Source of the DNA: Actinomycetaceae bacterium
GTDB lineage: Bacteria > Actinomycetota > Actinomycetes > Actinomycetales > Actinomycetaceae
Assembly (NCBI GenBank): GCA_030537795.1
Contig: JAUNVE010000022.1
Location: 1 to 33,325 of the forward strand
DNA length: 33,325 bases
Reading direction: 5' to 3'
Under the pieces are notes generated by a model. The model did not search any database, was not told the DNA's origin, and saw only the letters and a program-made list of their open reading frames with translations. The translations under genes and the position numbers were made by a program. Shown here piece after piece: positions 7,501 through 15,130 of this stretch. Each line of letters begins with the position of its first letter. Position 1 is the stretch's first letter.

Positions 7501-8607
7501 TTAGCGAGCGGCATCTAGAGCGCTACGCACATTGTCCAGCAGATCTTTCCAGGCCACCTCGAATTTTTCGACGCCTTCATCGAGTAGCTGGCGGGACACC
7601 TCATCGAAGTCGACACCCAGCTTTTGTAGCTGCGCGAAACGTTGCCGGGCATCGTCGTAAGTACCGCGCACCGCGTCGCCGTGCAACTGCGACTGTTCGG
7701 CTACCGCGCGCAGAGTTTTTTCCGGCATGGTGTTGACCGTATCCTCAACCGCCAACTCATCAACGTACAGGGTGGGGGACAGTTGCGGATCTTTTACCCC
7801 TGTCGATGCCCACAGCGGTCGCTGACGATTCGCGCCGGCTTTTTCCAACGCCTGCCAGCGATCCGTTGTCAGTGACTGTTCGTAGGCTTCGTAGGCCAAA
7901 CGCGCATTCGCCAAACCCAGCGTCGAACGTAGCTGTGCGGCAGCTTCGGTGCCCAGCGCATCCAGGCGCTGATCAACCTCCGTGTCAATGCGAGAGACGA
8001 AGAAACTTGCCACCGAATGGATTGCTGAAATATCCAAGCCCCGATCGAGCGCCTGTTCGAGGCCGGTGAAATATGCGTCAATTACTTGACGATACTGGTC
8101 GACCGAAAAGATGAGTGTCACATTCACGCAGATACCAGACGCAATCGCCTCTGTGACTGCCGGTAGGGAATCGCGGGTAGCGGGAATCTTAATCATCGCA
8201 TTGGGGCGATCTACTCGCTTCCACAAGTCTCTGGCCTGGGCGATGGTGGCCCGCGTGTCAGCTGAAATACGAGGATCGACTTCAATAGAAACCCGACCGT
8301 CGCGCCCTGCCGAGGCGTCAAAGACAGGCCGCATGACGTCACAAGCCTGCCGCACATCATCAATAATCATGGCGAATACCGCCTCGTCGACGGCAGTGTC
8401 AACTGAAGCTAAGGTGGCAACCTGATCGGCATAATCGGCGCCGTCTCCAATCGCCGCACTGAAAATCGCAGGATTCGTAGTAACACCAACAACGCTATCG
8501 GTGTCGATCCGCTTTAATAGATCACCGGAGCGCAAACGGTGACGGGAGAGATCATCAAGCCAAATCGATACTCCCAGATCCGATAGGGCGCGCAGTTTGT
8601 CACTCAT
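7501..8607 (-). CDS. tal: transaldolase
   Basis: Transaldolase moves a dihydroxyacetone unit between sugar phosphates in the non-oxidative pentose phosphate pathway, in the cytosol. The 368-residue length is that of actinobacterial transaldolases. GVTTNPAIF (41-49) is the family signature. The Schiff-base Lys is K140 in MIKIPATRDS. FFVSRIDTEVD near residue 210 is also conserved. The start at 8607 has AAGGAG upstream on the minus strand, so this gene is leadered. It stands apart from transketolase and glucose-6-phosphate dehydrogenase, with which it often clusters in actinobacteria. A CRP/GlxR-like site lies 13 bases before the start codon. Confidence 0.96.
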   Translation of the reverse strand: MSDKLRALSDLGVSIWLDDLSRHRLRSGDLLKRIDTDSVVGVTTNPAIFSAAIGDGADYADQVATLASVDTAVDEAVFAMIIDDVRQACDVMRPVFDASAGRDGRVSIEVDPRISADTRATIAQARDLWKRVDRPNAMIKIPATRDSLPAVTEAIASGICVNVTLIFSVDQYRQVIDAYFTGLEQALDRGLDISAIHSVASFFVSRIDTEVDQRLDALGTEAAAQLRSTLGLANARLAYEAYEQSLTTDRWQALEKAGANRQRPLWASTGVKDPQLSPTLYVDELAVEDTVNTMPEKTLRAVAEQSQLHGDAVRGTYDDARQRFAQLQKLGVDFDEVSRQLLDEGVEKFEVAWKDLLDNVRSALDAAR

Positions 8608-8620
8608 CTATTCTCCTTAA

Positions 8621-8636
8621 AATGATGTACATCACA
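8621..8636 (-). promoter_or_regulatory. CRP/GlxR-like operator upstream of transaldolase
   Basis: On the minus strand the site reads TGTGATGTACATCATT. It keeps TGTGA-NN-TA-NN-TCA of the GlxR/CRP consensus and differs only in the last two bases. A 12-bp perfect palindrome TGATGTACATCA lies within it. It sits between a possible TACTAT -10 (8643-8648) and the Shine-Dalgarno site, a position that would suit repression. Confidence 0.5.
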
Positions 8637-8650
8637 GTTGCTATAGTAGC

Positions 8651-9433
8651 TCAACGACGAATCCAAAATAGTAGGTCCTCAAATGCTTGTGGCGAGCGGA
8701 TCGCTTTTGTCGACGGCGGAGCCACCACCGCCAGGTCGGGGTGCGCACGCATTCGATGAAGAGGTCCGAATCCGATATAGGATGAACGCCGCGACTTTCC
8801 GGTGCGGTCAAACTGCGACCGCAGTTGCCCGATCGTCATCAACCCGTGGAACTTTCGGTCAGCCAGCAACACAGATGCCATCATCTTTCGATCCGAATGC
8901 GTGAAGTCACGTTTAATCTGTGCGCAGTCACGGCGCCAGTGGTTATCCGGATACTTCCGATCCGCACTCCACACCACGACCTCTACCTCACGTTTAATCC
9001 ATAAACCGTCGTCGTCCACAGTTAAACCAGTGGCGCATCCGTGCGCTATCCAACCCCGGTCGCAAAACGCGGCATAGGTCCGCCGATACATGGAGTTGCG
9101 ATGAAAAGGCGCGTAGACCAGTACCGCGAAACCACCCAGCGTCCCCAGTAACGCCCCGACAGCAAGAATGCGGAATAAAATAGTAAAAAGCCAGCCGGAA
9201 CCGACCGCTGCAAACCACCCTGATGCGATGGCGCCCCAGGACAGGCCAACATCACCGGCCACCACCAGAGCATTCATCACCGCGGCTACCGCACCAACCG
9301 CGCAGAGCAAGACTCCCATCCGTAAAACATCATCTCGAATAATGACGCGGCTCTTAAAAACTGCATAATCAGTAAGCTCACGGGCTAAAACATCAACTTC
9401 AGGCTGAGAAAATTCACAACTCGAATCCTCCAT
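8651..9433 (-). CDS. uncharacterised membrane protein with soluble C-terminal domain
   Basis: I do not recognise this family. The 260-residue protein has a hydrophilic N-terminus of about 35 residues. Three hydrophobic segments follow (about 38-60, 66-82 and 84-108), and the last ~150 residues are soluble. That domain is rich in Trp, Arg and His and contains LTVDDDGLWIKREVEV and WSADRKYPDNHWRRDC, suggesting a folded cytoplasmic domain. The ATG at 9433 follows TAGGCT by 6 bases, so it is probably leaderless. It is divergent from the FrnE-like gene and upstream of tal on the same strand (43-base gap), although tal probably has its own promoter. No function can be proposed. Confidence 0.75.
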   Translation of the reverse strand: MEDSSCEFSQPEVDVLARELTDYAVFKSRVIIRDDVLRMGVLLCAVGAVAAVMNALVVAGDVGLSWGAIASGWFAAVGSGWLFTILFRILAVGALLGTLGGFAVLVYAPFHRNSMYRRTYAAFCDRGWIAHGCATGLTVDDDGLWIKREVEVVVWSADRKYPDNHWRRDCAQIKRDFTHSDRKMMASVLLADRKFHGLMTIGQLRSQFDRTGKSRRSSYIGFGPLHRMRAHPDLAVVAPPSTKAIRSPQAFEDLLFWIRR

Positions 9434-9439
9434 ATAGCA

Positions 9440-9445
9440 AGCCTA
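9440..9445 (-). promoter_or_regulatory. -10 element TAGGCT, leaderless start
   Basis: TAGGCT on the minus strand is followed by 6 bases and the ATG at 9433. The identical hexamer precedes dnaE2 and the AI-2E gene at the same distance. Confidence 0.55.
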
Positions 9446-9471
9446 CCCGAGTGCTCGAGTGACAAAAGTCG

Positions 9472-9477
9472 TACAGT
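9472..9477 (+). promoter_or_regulatory. -10 element TACAGT before the FrnE-like gene
   Basis: TACAGT is followed by 7 bases and ATG 9485, suggesting a leaderless transcript. GGAGG also lies immediately before the ATG but only two bases away, which is too close for normal Shine-Dalgarno use. Confidence 0.45.
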
Positions 9478-9484
9478 GGAGGAT

Positions 9485-10201
9485 ATGCATATAGACATTT
9501 GGTCCGATGTAGCCTGCCCCTGGTGCTATCTAGGCGTCAGACACTTGCGCAAAGCTCTGCGGGAGTTTCCACACCGCGACAGCGTAACCGTGCGGATACA
9601 CGCTTATCTGCTCGATCCTGAACTCGACGCCTCGATTCCGGAGATGTCCGAAGCGCAGTACCTTGCCCAGACCAAGAAAATACCCGTCGACGACGTTGCC
9701 TCGATCCTTGAATCACTCAGTGATATGGGGCGAAGTGAAGGAATCAAATTCGCGTGGAATGACACGGTCGTAGCGCCAACGTCCAATGCGCATCGGCTAA
9801 TCTGTTTAGCTCGTGAGATCGATATTGAAAATGATGCGATAAGTGGCCCAGATACGCTACAAATGCGTGTCCATGAAGGGTTGCAACGCGCCCGTTTCGA
9901 AATGGGGATCGACCTTGCTCATCCCGAATCGCTCATCGCTCTTGCCCGCGACTTCTCCATCCCAGGTGAACGGGTACTGGCGGCATTAGAGAGCCAAGAA
10001 TACGCTTCCGAAGTATTTTCCGACTTCCAGATCGGCGTGCAAATGGGGGTCACCGCGGTACCCGTTTTCGTATTTGACCGAACTTTCCAAATGTCCGGGG
10101 CGCAGACCTCCACCGCTTATTCCAACGCACTGGTAACCGCATGGAACCACGCGCATCCCGACCAGCCTATTTCCGTGATGAAAGATGACGACCATGAGTA
10201 A
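9485..10201 (+). CDS. DsbA-family oxidoreductase, FrnE-like
   Basis: This is a cytosolic thioredoxin-fold protein of 238 residues with no signal peptide. The active site CPWC is at residues 11-14 and is followed by YLGVRHL, the FrnE/2-hydroxychromene-isomerase-like pattern. The helical insertion (about 40-150) and the cis-Pro loop GVTAVPVFVFD (near 195) are present. The family includes polyketide-associated FrnE and disulfide isomerases; a general thiol-disulfide role is likely, with unknown substrate. ATG 9485 is preferred to GTG 9476 because it lies 7 bases after the TACAGT element and starts directly on the first beta strand. Its 3' end overlaps the start of the GNAT-MazG gene, so the two are probably cotranscribed. 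Confidence 0.9.
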   Translation: MHIDIWSDVACPWCYLGVRHLRKALREFPHRDSVTVRIHAYLLDPELDASIPEMSEAQYLAQTKKIPVDDVASILESLSDMGRSEGIKFAWNDTVVAPTSNAHRLICLAREIDIENDAISGPDTLQMRVHEGLQRARFEMGIDLAHPESLIALARDFSIPGERVLAALESQEYASEVFSDFQIGVQMGVTAVPVFVFDRTFQMSGAQTSTAYSNALVTAWNHAHPDQPISVMKDDDHE

Positions 10202-11303
10202 ACAGCCCATCCATTCGCATCGCGTCTACTTGCGCCAACCCACGGAACAGGACGTTGAAACCATTACGCGCGCTTGTCAGGACGAACTGATCCAGCGTTT
10301 TACCACCGTCCCCGTGCCCTATACACAGGATTCGGCGCGCTGGTGGATTAACCAAGTACTTCAACAAGGAGAAAATGAACGCTCGTGGTTGGTATTTACC
10401 GGTGAGAACACCTTCGTCGGTGTCGTCGGTATCGAAGGATTCCACCAGCAGCGTCGCGAAACGAGCATTGGATACTGGGGAGCTCCCGAATATCGTGGTC
10501 GAGGGCTGATGTATGAAGCCTGTCAACGAGCTATTGAAGATGCCTGGGACAATTTGGAAATAGACAAAATTACCTGGTCTGCACATGAAGGCAATGTCGC
10601 CTCGTGGAAACTTGCTTGGAAACTTGGGTTTGTATTCGAAGGAGTCCAACGCAACGTGCAAGAAACAGCCGACCGCGTCGTCAATATGTGGACCGCTAGC
10701 CTACTGCGCTCCGATTCCATGAGTCCCAACTGTGATCTGCGTGAACCGATGCGCTGGAGTGCGCGTTCGGCTACCGGCCCGGCGGCGCAACGCCCCTACG
10801 ATCCGCGATTACCGCAAGCCCTCGTGCAGCAGTTCCACGAAGTATACGGCCTGCCCGTTAAACTCGGTGACACCCCGAACGCAGACATTGCACGCATCGA
10901 CCTGCGGATGGGACTTATTTCTGAAGAGTACGCCGAATTGATCGGAGCAGTATACGGTGCCGATGCCAGAAAATGTATCGAAGAGGCTCAAATACAAGCC
11001 CGAGAACTCGATGACGGCACTCGCGACACCATCGAAACCGCCGATGCACTGGGGGACCTCATTTACGTTCTCTACGGAATGGGCCTAGAAACCGGGATAG
11101 ACCTCGATGCCGTACTCGATGAAGTACAGGCGTCAAACCTGTCTAAACTCGGCGCCGATGGACAACCGATATTCCGCGAAGACGGCAAGGTACTCAAAGG
11201 CCCGGGATACTTCCCCCCGAATATCGCCGAAGTTCTCGGATTAGTCAGCGACAACTCGAAGCCGGATGATACGGACGCCAATAATCGCAGCGATGGCCTG
11301 TAA
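10185..11303 (+). CDS. fusion of GNAT acetyltransferase (RimJ/RimL type) and MazG-like nucleotide pyrophosphohydrolase
   Basis: Two domains lie in one uninterrupted frame of 372 codons. Residues 8-175 form a GNAT domain: VYLRQPTEQDVE opens it, YRGRGLMYEA (103-112) is the acetyl-CoA loop and NVASWKLAWKLGF (137-149) the C-terminal motif, as in RimJ/RimL N-acetyltransferases. After a linker (about 176-205), residues 206-355 form an all-alpha MazG/PRA-PH-like domain. Its metal-binding EEYAE is at 247-251 and E284...D291 in ETADALGDL, followed by the ending KGPGYFPPNI. Such domains hydrolyse (d)NTPs or related nucleotides. No frameshift or start-like signal separates the two. An in-frame ATG at 10194, overlapping the upstream stop as ATGAGTAA, is an equally possible start. 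Substrates are unknown. Confidence 0.88.
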   Translation: MTTMSKQPIHSHRVYLRQPTEQDVETITRACQDELIQRFTTVPVPYTQDSARWWINQVLQQGENERSWLVFTGENTFVGVVGIEGFHQQRRETSIGYWGAPEYRGRGLMYEACQRAIEDAWDNLEIDKITWSAHEGNVASWKLAWKLGFVFEGVQRNVQETADRVVNMWTASLLRSDSMSPNCDLREPMRWSARSATGPAAQRPYDPRLPQALVQQFHEVYGLPVKLGDTPNADIARIDLRMGLISEEYAELIGAVYGADARKCIEEAQIQARELDDGTRDTIETADALGDLIYVLYGMGLETGIDLDAVLDEVQASNLSKLGADGQPIFREDGKVLKGPGYFPPNIAEVLGLVSDNSKPDDTDANNRSDGL

Positions 11304-11306
11304 GGT
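11301..11306 (+). promoter_or_regulatory. -10 element TAAGGT overlapping the upstream stop codon
   Basis: TAAGGT begins with the TAA stop of the GNAT-MazG gene and is followed by 6 bases and ATG 11313. The acidic-protein gene may thus have its own leaderless transcript as well as readthrough. Confidence 0.4.
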
Positions 11307-11312
11307 AGAGAC

Positions 11313-11576
11313 ATGGGTACAAATCCTCAAGATGCACTGAACCGCCTGATCGCAGCTTTTGAAGCGCATCATCAGGCGGCGAGGGCCGCAGAGATCTCTG
11401 AAGCAGCCATTGTTGAAGCGGCTGAAGCGCGCCTGCGCGACGCCTTCTTTACCTACGATGACGCGCTTTTCAACAACTACGGTGTTGACCTGCCGTTCGA
11501 CATGATCGAAGACGATGACTTTGAGGATGACGAATACGACGACGATGACATTGAGTTCATTGACATCGACGACTAA
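11313..11576 (+). CDS. small acidic protein of unknown function
   Basis: I do not recognise this 87-residue protein. The first half (about 5-45) is an Ala/Glu-rich amphipathic helix region, with AARAAEISEAAIVEAAEARL likely helical or coiled. The second half contains FFTYDDALFNNYGVDLPFDMI and then an almost purely Asp/Glu tail of about 20 residues. Such tails are found in small proteins that mimic nucleic acid or bind basic partners, but this is only an analogy. It lies 9 bases after the GNAT-MazG gene on the same strand. Its stop overlaps by 4 bases the stop of the convergent aldo/keto reductase. The lack of a competing frame and the promoter spacing support a real gene. Confidence 0.75.
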   Translation: MGTNPQDALNRLIAAFEAHHQAARAAEISEAAIVEAAEARLRDAFFTYDDALFNNYGVDLPFDMIEDDDFEDDEYDDDDIEFIDIDD

Positions 11577-12556
11577 ACATCATCGTCCATAGCGCTCGTT
11601 TCGGGGTATCCACGATGCAGTTGGGAAACCTCCGTTAATGCCTGCGCTATTGGGGCGGGCAACTCAAAGCGCAAGGCGTCGATCATCTGACGCATATGAG
11701 TGAGTGTGCGAGGCCCAACCAAGCCGCAAGTAACAGCCGGTTGCTGAAGTAGCCAGCCGAGTGCAACCTCCAGGGCGGAGGCATCTAATCCTTCGGCCGC
11801 CTTGGCTACCGCTTCGACAATCTGTTGTGCCTGCGGTGTCAAATGAGGTTCCACAAACTCAGCAAATACGGGAGAAGCACCGCGGGAATCGGCCGGTGTT
11901 GAATGACGATACTTGCCGGTTAAAACTCCTCGGGCGAGCGCCGACCAGGCGAATAGACCAAGACCTTGAGACTCCAGGGCGGGGGTCAGTTCACGCTCAA
12001 TACCGCGTTCAAGCAGAGAATACTCCGCTTGTACCGCCTGCACGGGAACTCCTAAATTAGCCCCCCGATAAAACGCCTCGGCGGTATTCCAAGCCGAAAA
12101 ATTCGACACCCCCACGTATCGCACGCGACCGCTGCGCAGTGCCAACTCCAGCGTCGATAGAGTTTCTTCTATGGGAGTATGCGGATCGGAAAACTGTAGG
12201 AAGAATACGTCGATATAGTCGGTTTGACACCGGTTGAGAGAACGATCAATCGATTGCAAAATCGCATTGCGCGAATGTGATAGGCGTCGAGTATCCGCTG
12301 AGCAGAAGTAGCCGCCCTTGGTCATCAAGACAATCTCGGAGCGGTCAATAGAAGAATTGATGAGCTCACCGACCACCCGTTCAGCGTCACCATCGCCGTA
12401 GGATGGAGAGGTGTCTATGACATTTCCACCGGCATCGCGGTAGGCCTTGCAAATGGCCTCCGCTTCGGTGATCGTCGTATCACGCCCCCACGTCAATGTT
12501 CCCAGTCCCAGACAAGACACGGACAATCCGGTATTTCCCATATATCGATGTTGCAT
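11573..12556 (-). CDS. aldo/keto reductase
   Basis: A cytosolic NADPH-dependent (beta/alpha)8 oxidoreductase of 327 residues. Catalytic residues expected for the family are Asp48 (VIDTSPSYG), Tyr53 and Lys80 (MTKGGYF). The fourth, usually His in an LH-x-x-DP context, is replaced by Gln121 in [14 protein letters not shown]. The family features [10 protein letters not shown] (near 148) and the C-terminal cofactor-binding [12 protein letters not shown] are present. Substrates may be small aldehydes or ketones and are not predictable. ATG 12556 follows TACTGT by 7 bases. It is divergent from uppP, with 45 bases between the start codons. Confidence 0.93.
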   Translation of the reverse strand: MQHRYMGNTGLSVSCLGLGTLTWGRDTTITEAEAICKAYRDAGGNVIDTSPSYGDGDAERVVGELINSSIDRSEIVLMTKGGYFCSADTRRLSHSRNAILQSIDRSLNRCQTDYIDVFFLQFSDPHTPIEETLSTLELALRSGRVRYVGVSNFSAWNTAEAFYRGANLGVPVQAVQAEYSLLERGIERELTPALESQGLGLFAWSALARGVLTGKYRHSTPADSRGASPVFAEFVEPHLTPQAQQIVEAVAKAAEGLDASALEVALGWLLQQPAVTCGLVGPRTLTHMRQMIDALRFELPAPIAQALTEVSQLHRGYPETSAMDDDV

Positions 12557-12563
12557 GTCTCAT

Positions 12564-12569
12564 ACAGTA
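12564..12569 (-). promoter_or_regulatory. -10 element TACTGT, leaderless start
   Basis: On the minus strand TACTGT is followed by 7 bases and ATG 12556 of the aldo/keto reductase. No Shine-Dalgarno site is visible. Confidence 0.45.
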
Positions 12570-12587
12570 CCGCGATTAAGAAGGCAG

Positions 12588-12593
12588 TAGGGT
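12588..12593 (+). promoter_or_regulatory. -10 element TAGGGT before uppP
   Basis: TAGGGT lies 8 bases before ATG 12602. There is no convincing Shine-Dalgarno site in the interval, so a leaderless or very short leader is likely. Confidence 0.4.
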
Positions 12594-12601
12594 TTTCAAC
12601 T

Positions 12602-13453
12602 ATGAACTGGTTAGAAGCAATCATCCTGGGACTGGTCCAGGGGTTGACGGAATTCCTCCCCGTTTCATCGTCGGCGCACCTACGTATCGTGGGCGAACTA
12701 ATGGGAATGGAAGACCCCGGAGCAGCCTTTACCGCCATCACACAGATCGGTACTGAAACAGCGGTATTGATCTACTTCTGGCGTGACATTGTCCGCATTA
12801 TTTCACGATGGTTTATGGCTATGCCCTGGGTAAATGAAAACTCCCGCATCGCGCAATCTGATCCAGATGTGCGGATGGGATGGATGATTATCGTGGGGTC
12901 TCTCCCCATCGGCATTCTGGGACTGCTACTAGAAGACTGGATCGATTACCAATTCCGAAACCTGTGGATCACCGTCACAATGCTCGCATTCTTTGCGATT
13001 CTGCTGGCAGCTGCCGACCGGTATGCGCCCCGGTATCGAACACTCGACCGGATGACGTGGCGGGACGCCATTCTCTACGGTTTCGCACAAGCCATGGCGC
13101 TAATCCCAGGTGTTTCTCGATCGGGGGGCACGATCACCATGGGACGGGTCATGGGCTACACTCGAGAAGCCGCTGCTCGCTACTCGTTTTTGCTTGCCAT
13201 GCCAGCAGTATTCGCCTCCGGCTTCTACAAGCTGTTTAAGGTACTAGTCGGCAACGACACCGTCTACGCGGGCCCCACGCTACTGGCAACCATCATTGCT
13301 TTCATAGTCGGTTACGCGGTAATCGTCTGGTTCCTCAAGATCGTATCTACCCGGTCCTACCAGCCGTTCGTTATCTACCGGATAGTCATAGCCGCGGTGA
13401 TTGCGGGACTGCTGGGAATGGGAGTCCTTTCCGCGATCCCCTCCCTGGCTTAG
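12602..13453 (+). CDS. uppP: undecaprenyl-diphosphatase (BacA/UppP)
   Basis: This integral membrane enzyme removes a phosphate from undecaprenyl diphosphate to recycle the lipid carrier of peptidoglycan and other wall polymers, and confers bacitracin tolerance. It has 283 residues with about eight hydrophobic segments. Both signature regions are present: [18 protein letters not shown] near the N-terminus, with catalytic Glu and Ser, and [13 protein letters not shown] near the middle, with catalytic Arg. ATG 12602 is chosen because it begins the first helix ([10 protein letters not shown]) at the family position. The frame stays open upstream to 12548, but that extension resembles nothing. A HAD gene follows 35 bases later. 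Confidence 0.97.
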   Translation: MNWLEAIILGLVQGLTEFLPVSSSAHLRIVGELMGMEDPGAAFTAITQIGTETAVLIYFWRDIVRIISRWFMAMPWVNENSRIAQSDPDVRMGWMIIVGSLPIGILGLLLEDWIDYQFRNLWITVTMLAFFAILLAAADRYAPRYRTLDRMTWRDAILYGFAQAMALIPGVSRSGGTITMGRVMGYTREAAARYSFLLAMPAVFASGFYKLFKVLVGNDTVYAGPTLLATIIAFIVGYAVIVWFLKIVSTRSYQPFVIYRIVIAAVIAGLLGMGVLSAIPSLA

Positions 13454-13488
13454 CCTAAGATAGGGGAGAGGTATTAACAGGAGGTTAC

Positions 13489-14160
13489 GTGACTTTACCC
13501 GCAGCGATCCTATTCGATATGGACGGCACCTTTGTCGATACTGAAAAATACTGGCAGGCCGCGGAACTCAAACTCTTCACAGACATGGGCGTACCGTGGG
13601 AAATCGGAATGGGTGATGAACTAGCCGGTTGCTCACTTACCGAATCCATAGGGATTATGAGTGCTAAATCCGGAGTTGATCTCGATGTAGAATCAACCAT
13701 CGCCACCTTGATTGATAGCGTTCACGACATGGTGGTCACCCACGGAGCACCGTGGCTACCGGGCTCTTTAGACCTAGCCTCTTGCGCACGCGACCTCGGT
13801 ATTCGCACCGCGCTGGTTACCTCTTCCTATCGCAAGTTCGCTAACGCAGTAGTTGAACGCGCCCCGCGCGGCACCTTTGATGTGGTGGTAGCTGGAGACG
13901 AAGTAACCCAGGCCAAACCACACCCCGAACCCTATATCAAAGCGGCGCGCGAACTAGAAGTAGATACAATCGACTGCATTGTTTTCGAAGACTCACCTGC
14001 CGGGGTGCGCGCAGGAATCGATGCGGGTGCATTGACCTACGCGCTTCCGGGCCTCAATCCCGTGCCCGCGCACTACGGGGCACCTTCTATCGACAGCTTG
14101 GAAATAGTCGATGAGAACTGGTTGCGTAACCAGTGGGCACAATGGACAGCTACTCGCTAG
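13489..14160 (+). CDS. HAD hydrolase, beta-phosphoglucomutase/phosphatase-like
   Basis: A 223-residue cytosolic HAD subfamily IA protein. Motif I is LFDMDGTFVDTEKYW with Asp10 and Asp12. Motif II is the TSS of ALVTSSYRK. Motif III has Lys in QAKPHPEPY. Motif IV is FEDSPAGVRAG. The four-helix cap after motif I fits sugar-phosphate phosphatases or phosphomutases. The GTG start has a strong AGGAGG nine bases upstream, so it is leadered, unlike many neighbours. The stop overlaps the stop of the convergent RecB-like gene as CTAG. This gene and the HAD at 5888-6541 are distinct family members. Substrate is unknown. Confidence 0.92.
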   Translation: MTLPAAILFDMDGTFVDTEKYWQAAELKLFTDMGVPWEIGMGDELAGCSLTESIGIMSAKSGVDLDVESTIATLIDSVHDMVVTHGAPWLPGSLDLASCARDLGIRTALVTSSYRKFANAVVERAPRGTFDVVVAGDEVTQAKPHPEPYIKAARELEVDTIDCIVFEDSPAGVRAGIDAGALTYALPGLNPVPAHYGAPSIDSLEIVDENWLRNQWAQWTATR

Positions 14161-15008
14161 GACACGTTTGAGCGCTTAATTTCCAGTAGCTCAGACAAAC
14201 CGGTTTCGCTAATCTCCGGTTCTTCACCATATAGCGGGCAGTACTGGGACACTCCGCACCACTTGCATAGCACCTGTTTTTTGGGAGGGAAGAGGCGAGT
14301 GCGAATGGCGTATTCAATCTGCTCCCACAAGCCAACCAGGTAATGCTCGAAGGCATCAATCTGTTCACGGGTGGGGTCGAAAGTCAAAGTACGACCATCA
14401 CCCAAAAACACCAGTTGTGTGCGGGCCGGTAAACCTTCCCCCGACTTGTCGAGCAGCAGGGCGTAAAAACGCATTTGGAAAAGCTTATCCTCCAGATAGC
14501 GGGGACGCGGAGATTTGCCCGTTTTGTAGTCCACCACCCGCAAAGCACCATTGGGAGCCTTGTCTACCCGGTCGATGAACCCCCTTAAGGCGATGCGATC
14601 CGTGATTTCCACATTAATGAACTGCTCGCGCGCATATGGTTGCAGCCGACGCGGATTCTCCATTGCGAAATACTGGTTGACAAGTGCACGCACCTCCTCT
14701 TTCCACTTTTCCTTCAAAGCGGGGTCGGCGAAAAGAGCTTCGAAATCATCTTTTCCTGCAAATAGTTCCTGATAGGCCGGTTCGATAAGTTGCTCAGCCG
14801 CCGAAGGCGTACGGTCCTGGGCCGGTAGATCGTAGAGATTTTCCAAAACCGCGTGTACCAGGGTGCCGCGAGTGGTGGCCTGATTCGGAGGCTCTTTGAT
14901 GCCATCGACGTAGATGAGGCGAAACTTCATAGGACACTGTAGCCAGGTTGCGGCCGAAGACGCAGACAGTGCTTTTTTCAGACGGGGACGTGAAGGCGAA
15001 GCAGACAT
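14157..15008 (-). CDS. RecB-family exonuclease (PD-(D/E)XK) with Cys cluster
   Basis: The protein of 283 residues contains the RecB/AddB/Cas4-type nuclease fold. ATWLQCPMKFR (first Cys near residue 25) is followed by RGTLVHAVLE, the active-site His region. IALRGFIDRVD and VVDYKTGK supply the Asp and Lys of the PD-(D/E)XK core, then QMRFYALLL is the QxxxY-type motif. The C-terminal LCKWCGVSQYCPLY supplies three more Cys, so a 4Fe-4S cluster like that of AddB/Cas4 is likely. A similar gene is next to trmI in mycobacteria (Rv2119 beside Rv2118c). The start at 15008 follows TACGGT by 6 bases; a longer frame to 15101 would run into the divergent trmI promoter. The role is probably DNA repair or processing. 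Confidence 0.9.
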   Translation of the reverse strand: MSASPSRPRLKKALSASSAATWLQCPMKFRLIYVDGIKEPPNQATTRGTLVHAVLENLYDLPAQDRTPSAAEQLIEPAYQELFAGKDDFEALFADPALKEKWKEEVRALVNQYFAMENPRRLQPYAREQFINVEITDRIALRGFIDRVDKAPNGALRVVDYKTGKSPRPRYLEDKLFQMRFYALLLDKSGEGLPARTQLVFLGDGRTLTFDPTREQIDAFEHYLVGLWEQIEYAIRTRLFPPKKQVLCKWCGVSQYCPLYGEEPEISETGLSELLEIKRSNVS

Positions 15009-15014
15009 GACACC

Positions 15015-15020
15015 ACCGTA
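15015..15020 (-). promoter_or_regulatory. -10 element TACGGT, leaderless start
   Basis: On the minus strand TACGGT is followed by 6 bases and ATG 15008 of the RecB-like gene, which supports this start over the longer frame. Confidence 0.45.
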
Positions 15021-15117
15021 TCGGGAAGTGTGTACAGCCGCGATATTCACAGGCAGTGTCACATCACTTGGTGAATGGTGTGAGGAAGCAGATAAGGGCA
15101 CCGGGTGGGACTAACAG

Positions 15118-15123
15118 TAGACT
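15118..15123 (+). promoter_or_regulatory. -10 element TAGACT before trmI
   Basis: TAGACT is followed by 7 bases and ATG 15131. It is the likely main promoter of the trmI-arc-dop-pup-pafA operon. No -35 match was seen. Confidence 0.45.
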
Positions 15124-15130
15124 GGGGTCG

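Noticed and set aside
10167-10661. 164-codon minus-strand frame
   Set aside because: It lies fully antisense to the FrnE and GNAT coding regions and shows no recognisable motif.
14957-15101. N-terminal extension of the RecB-like gene to 15101
   Set aside because: The added 31 residues are not family-like. The -10 element TACGGT lies 6 bases before ATG 15008, and the extension would run into the trmI promoter region.
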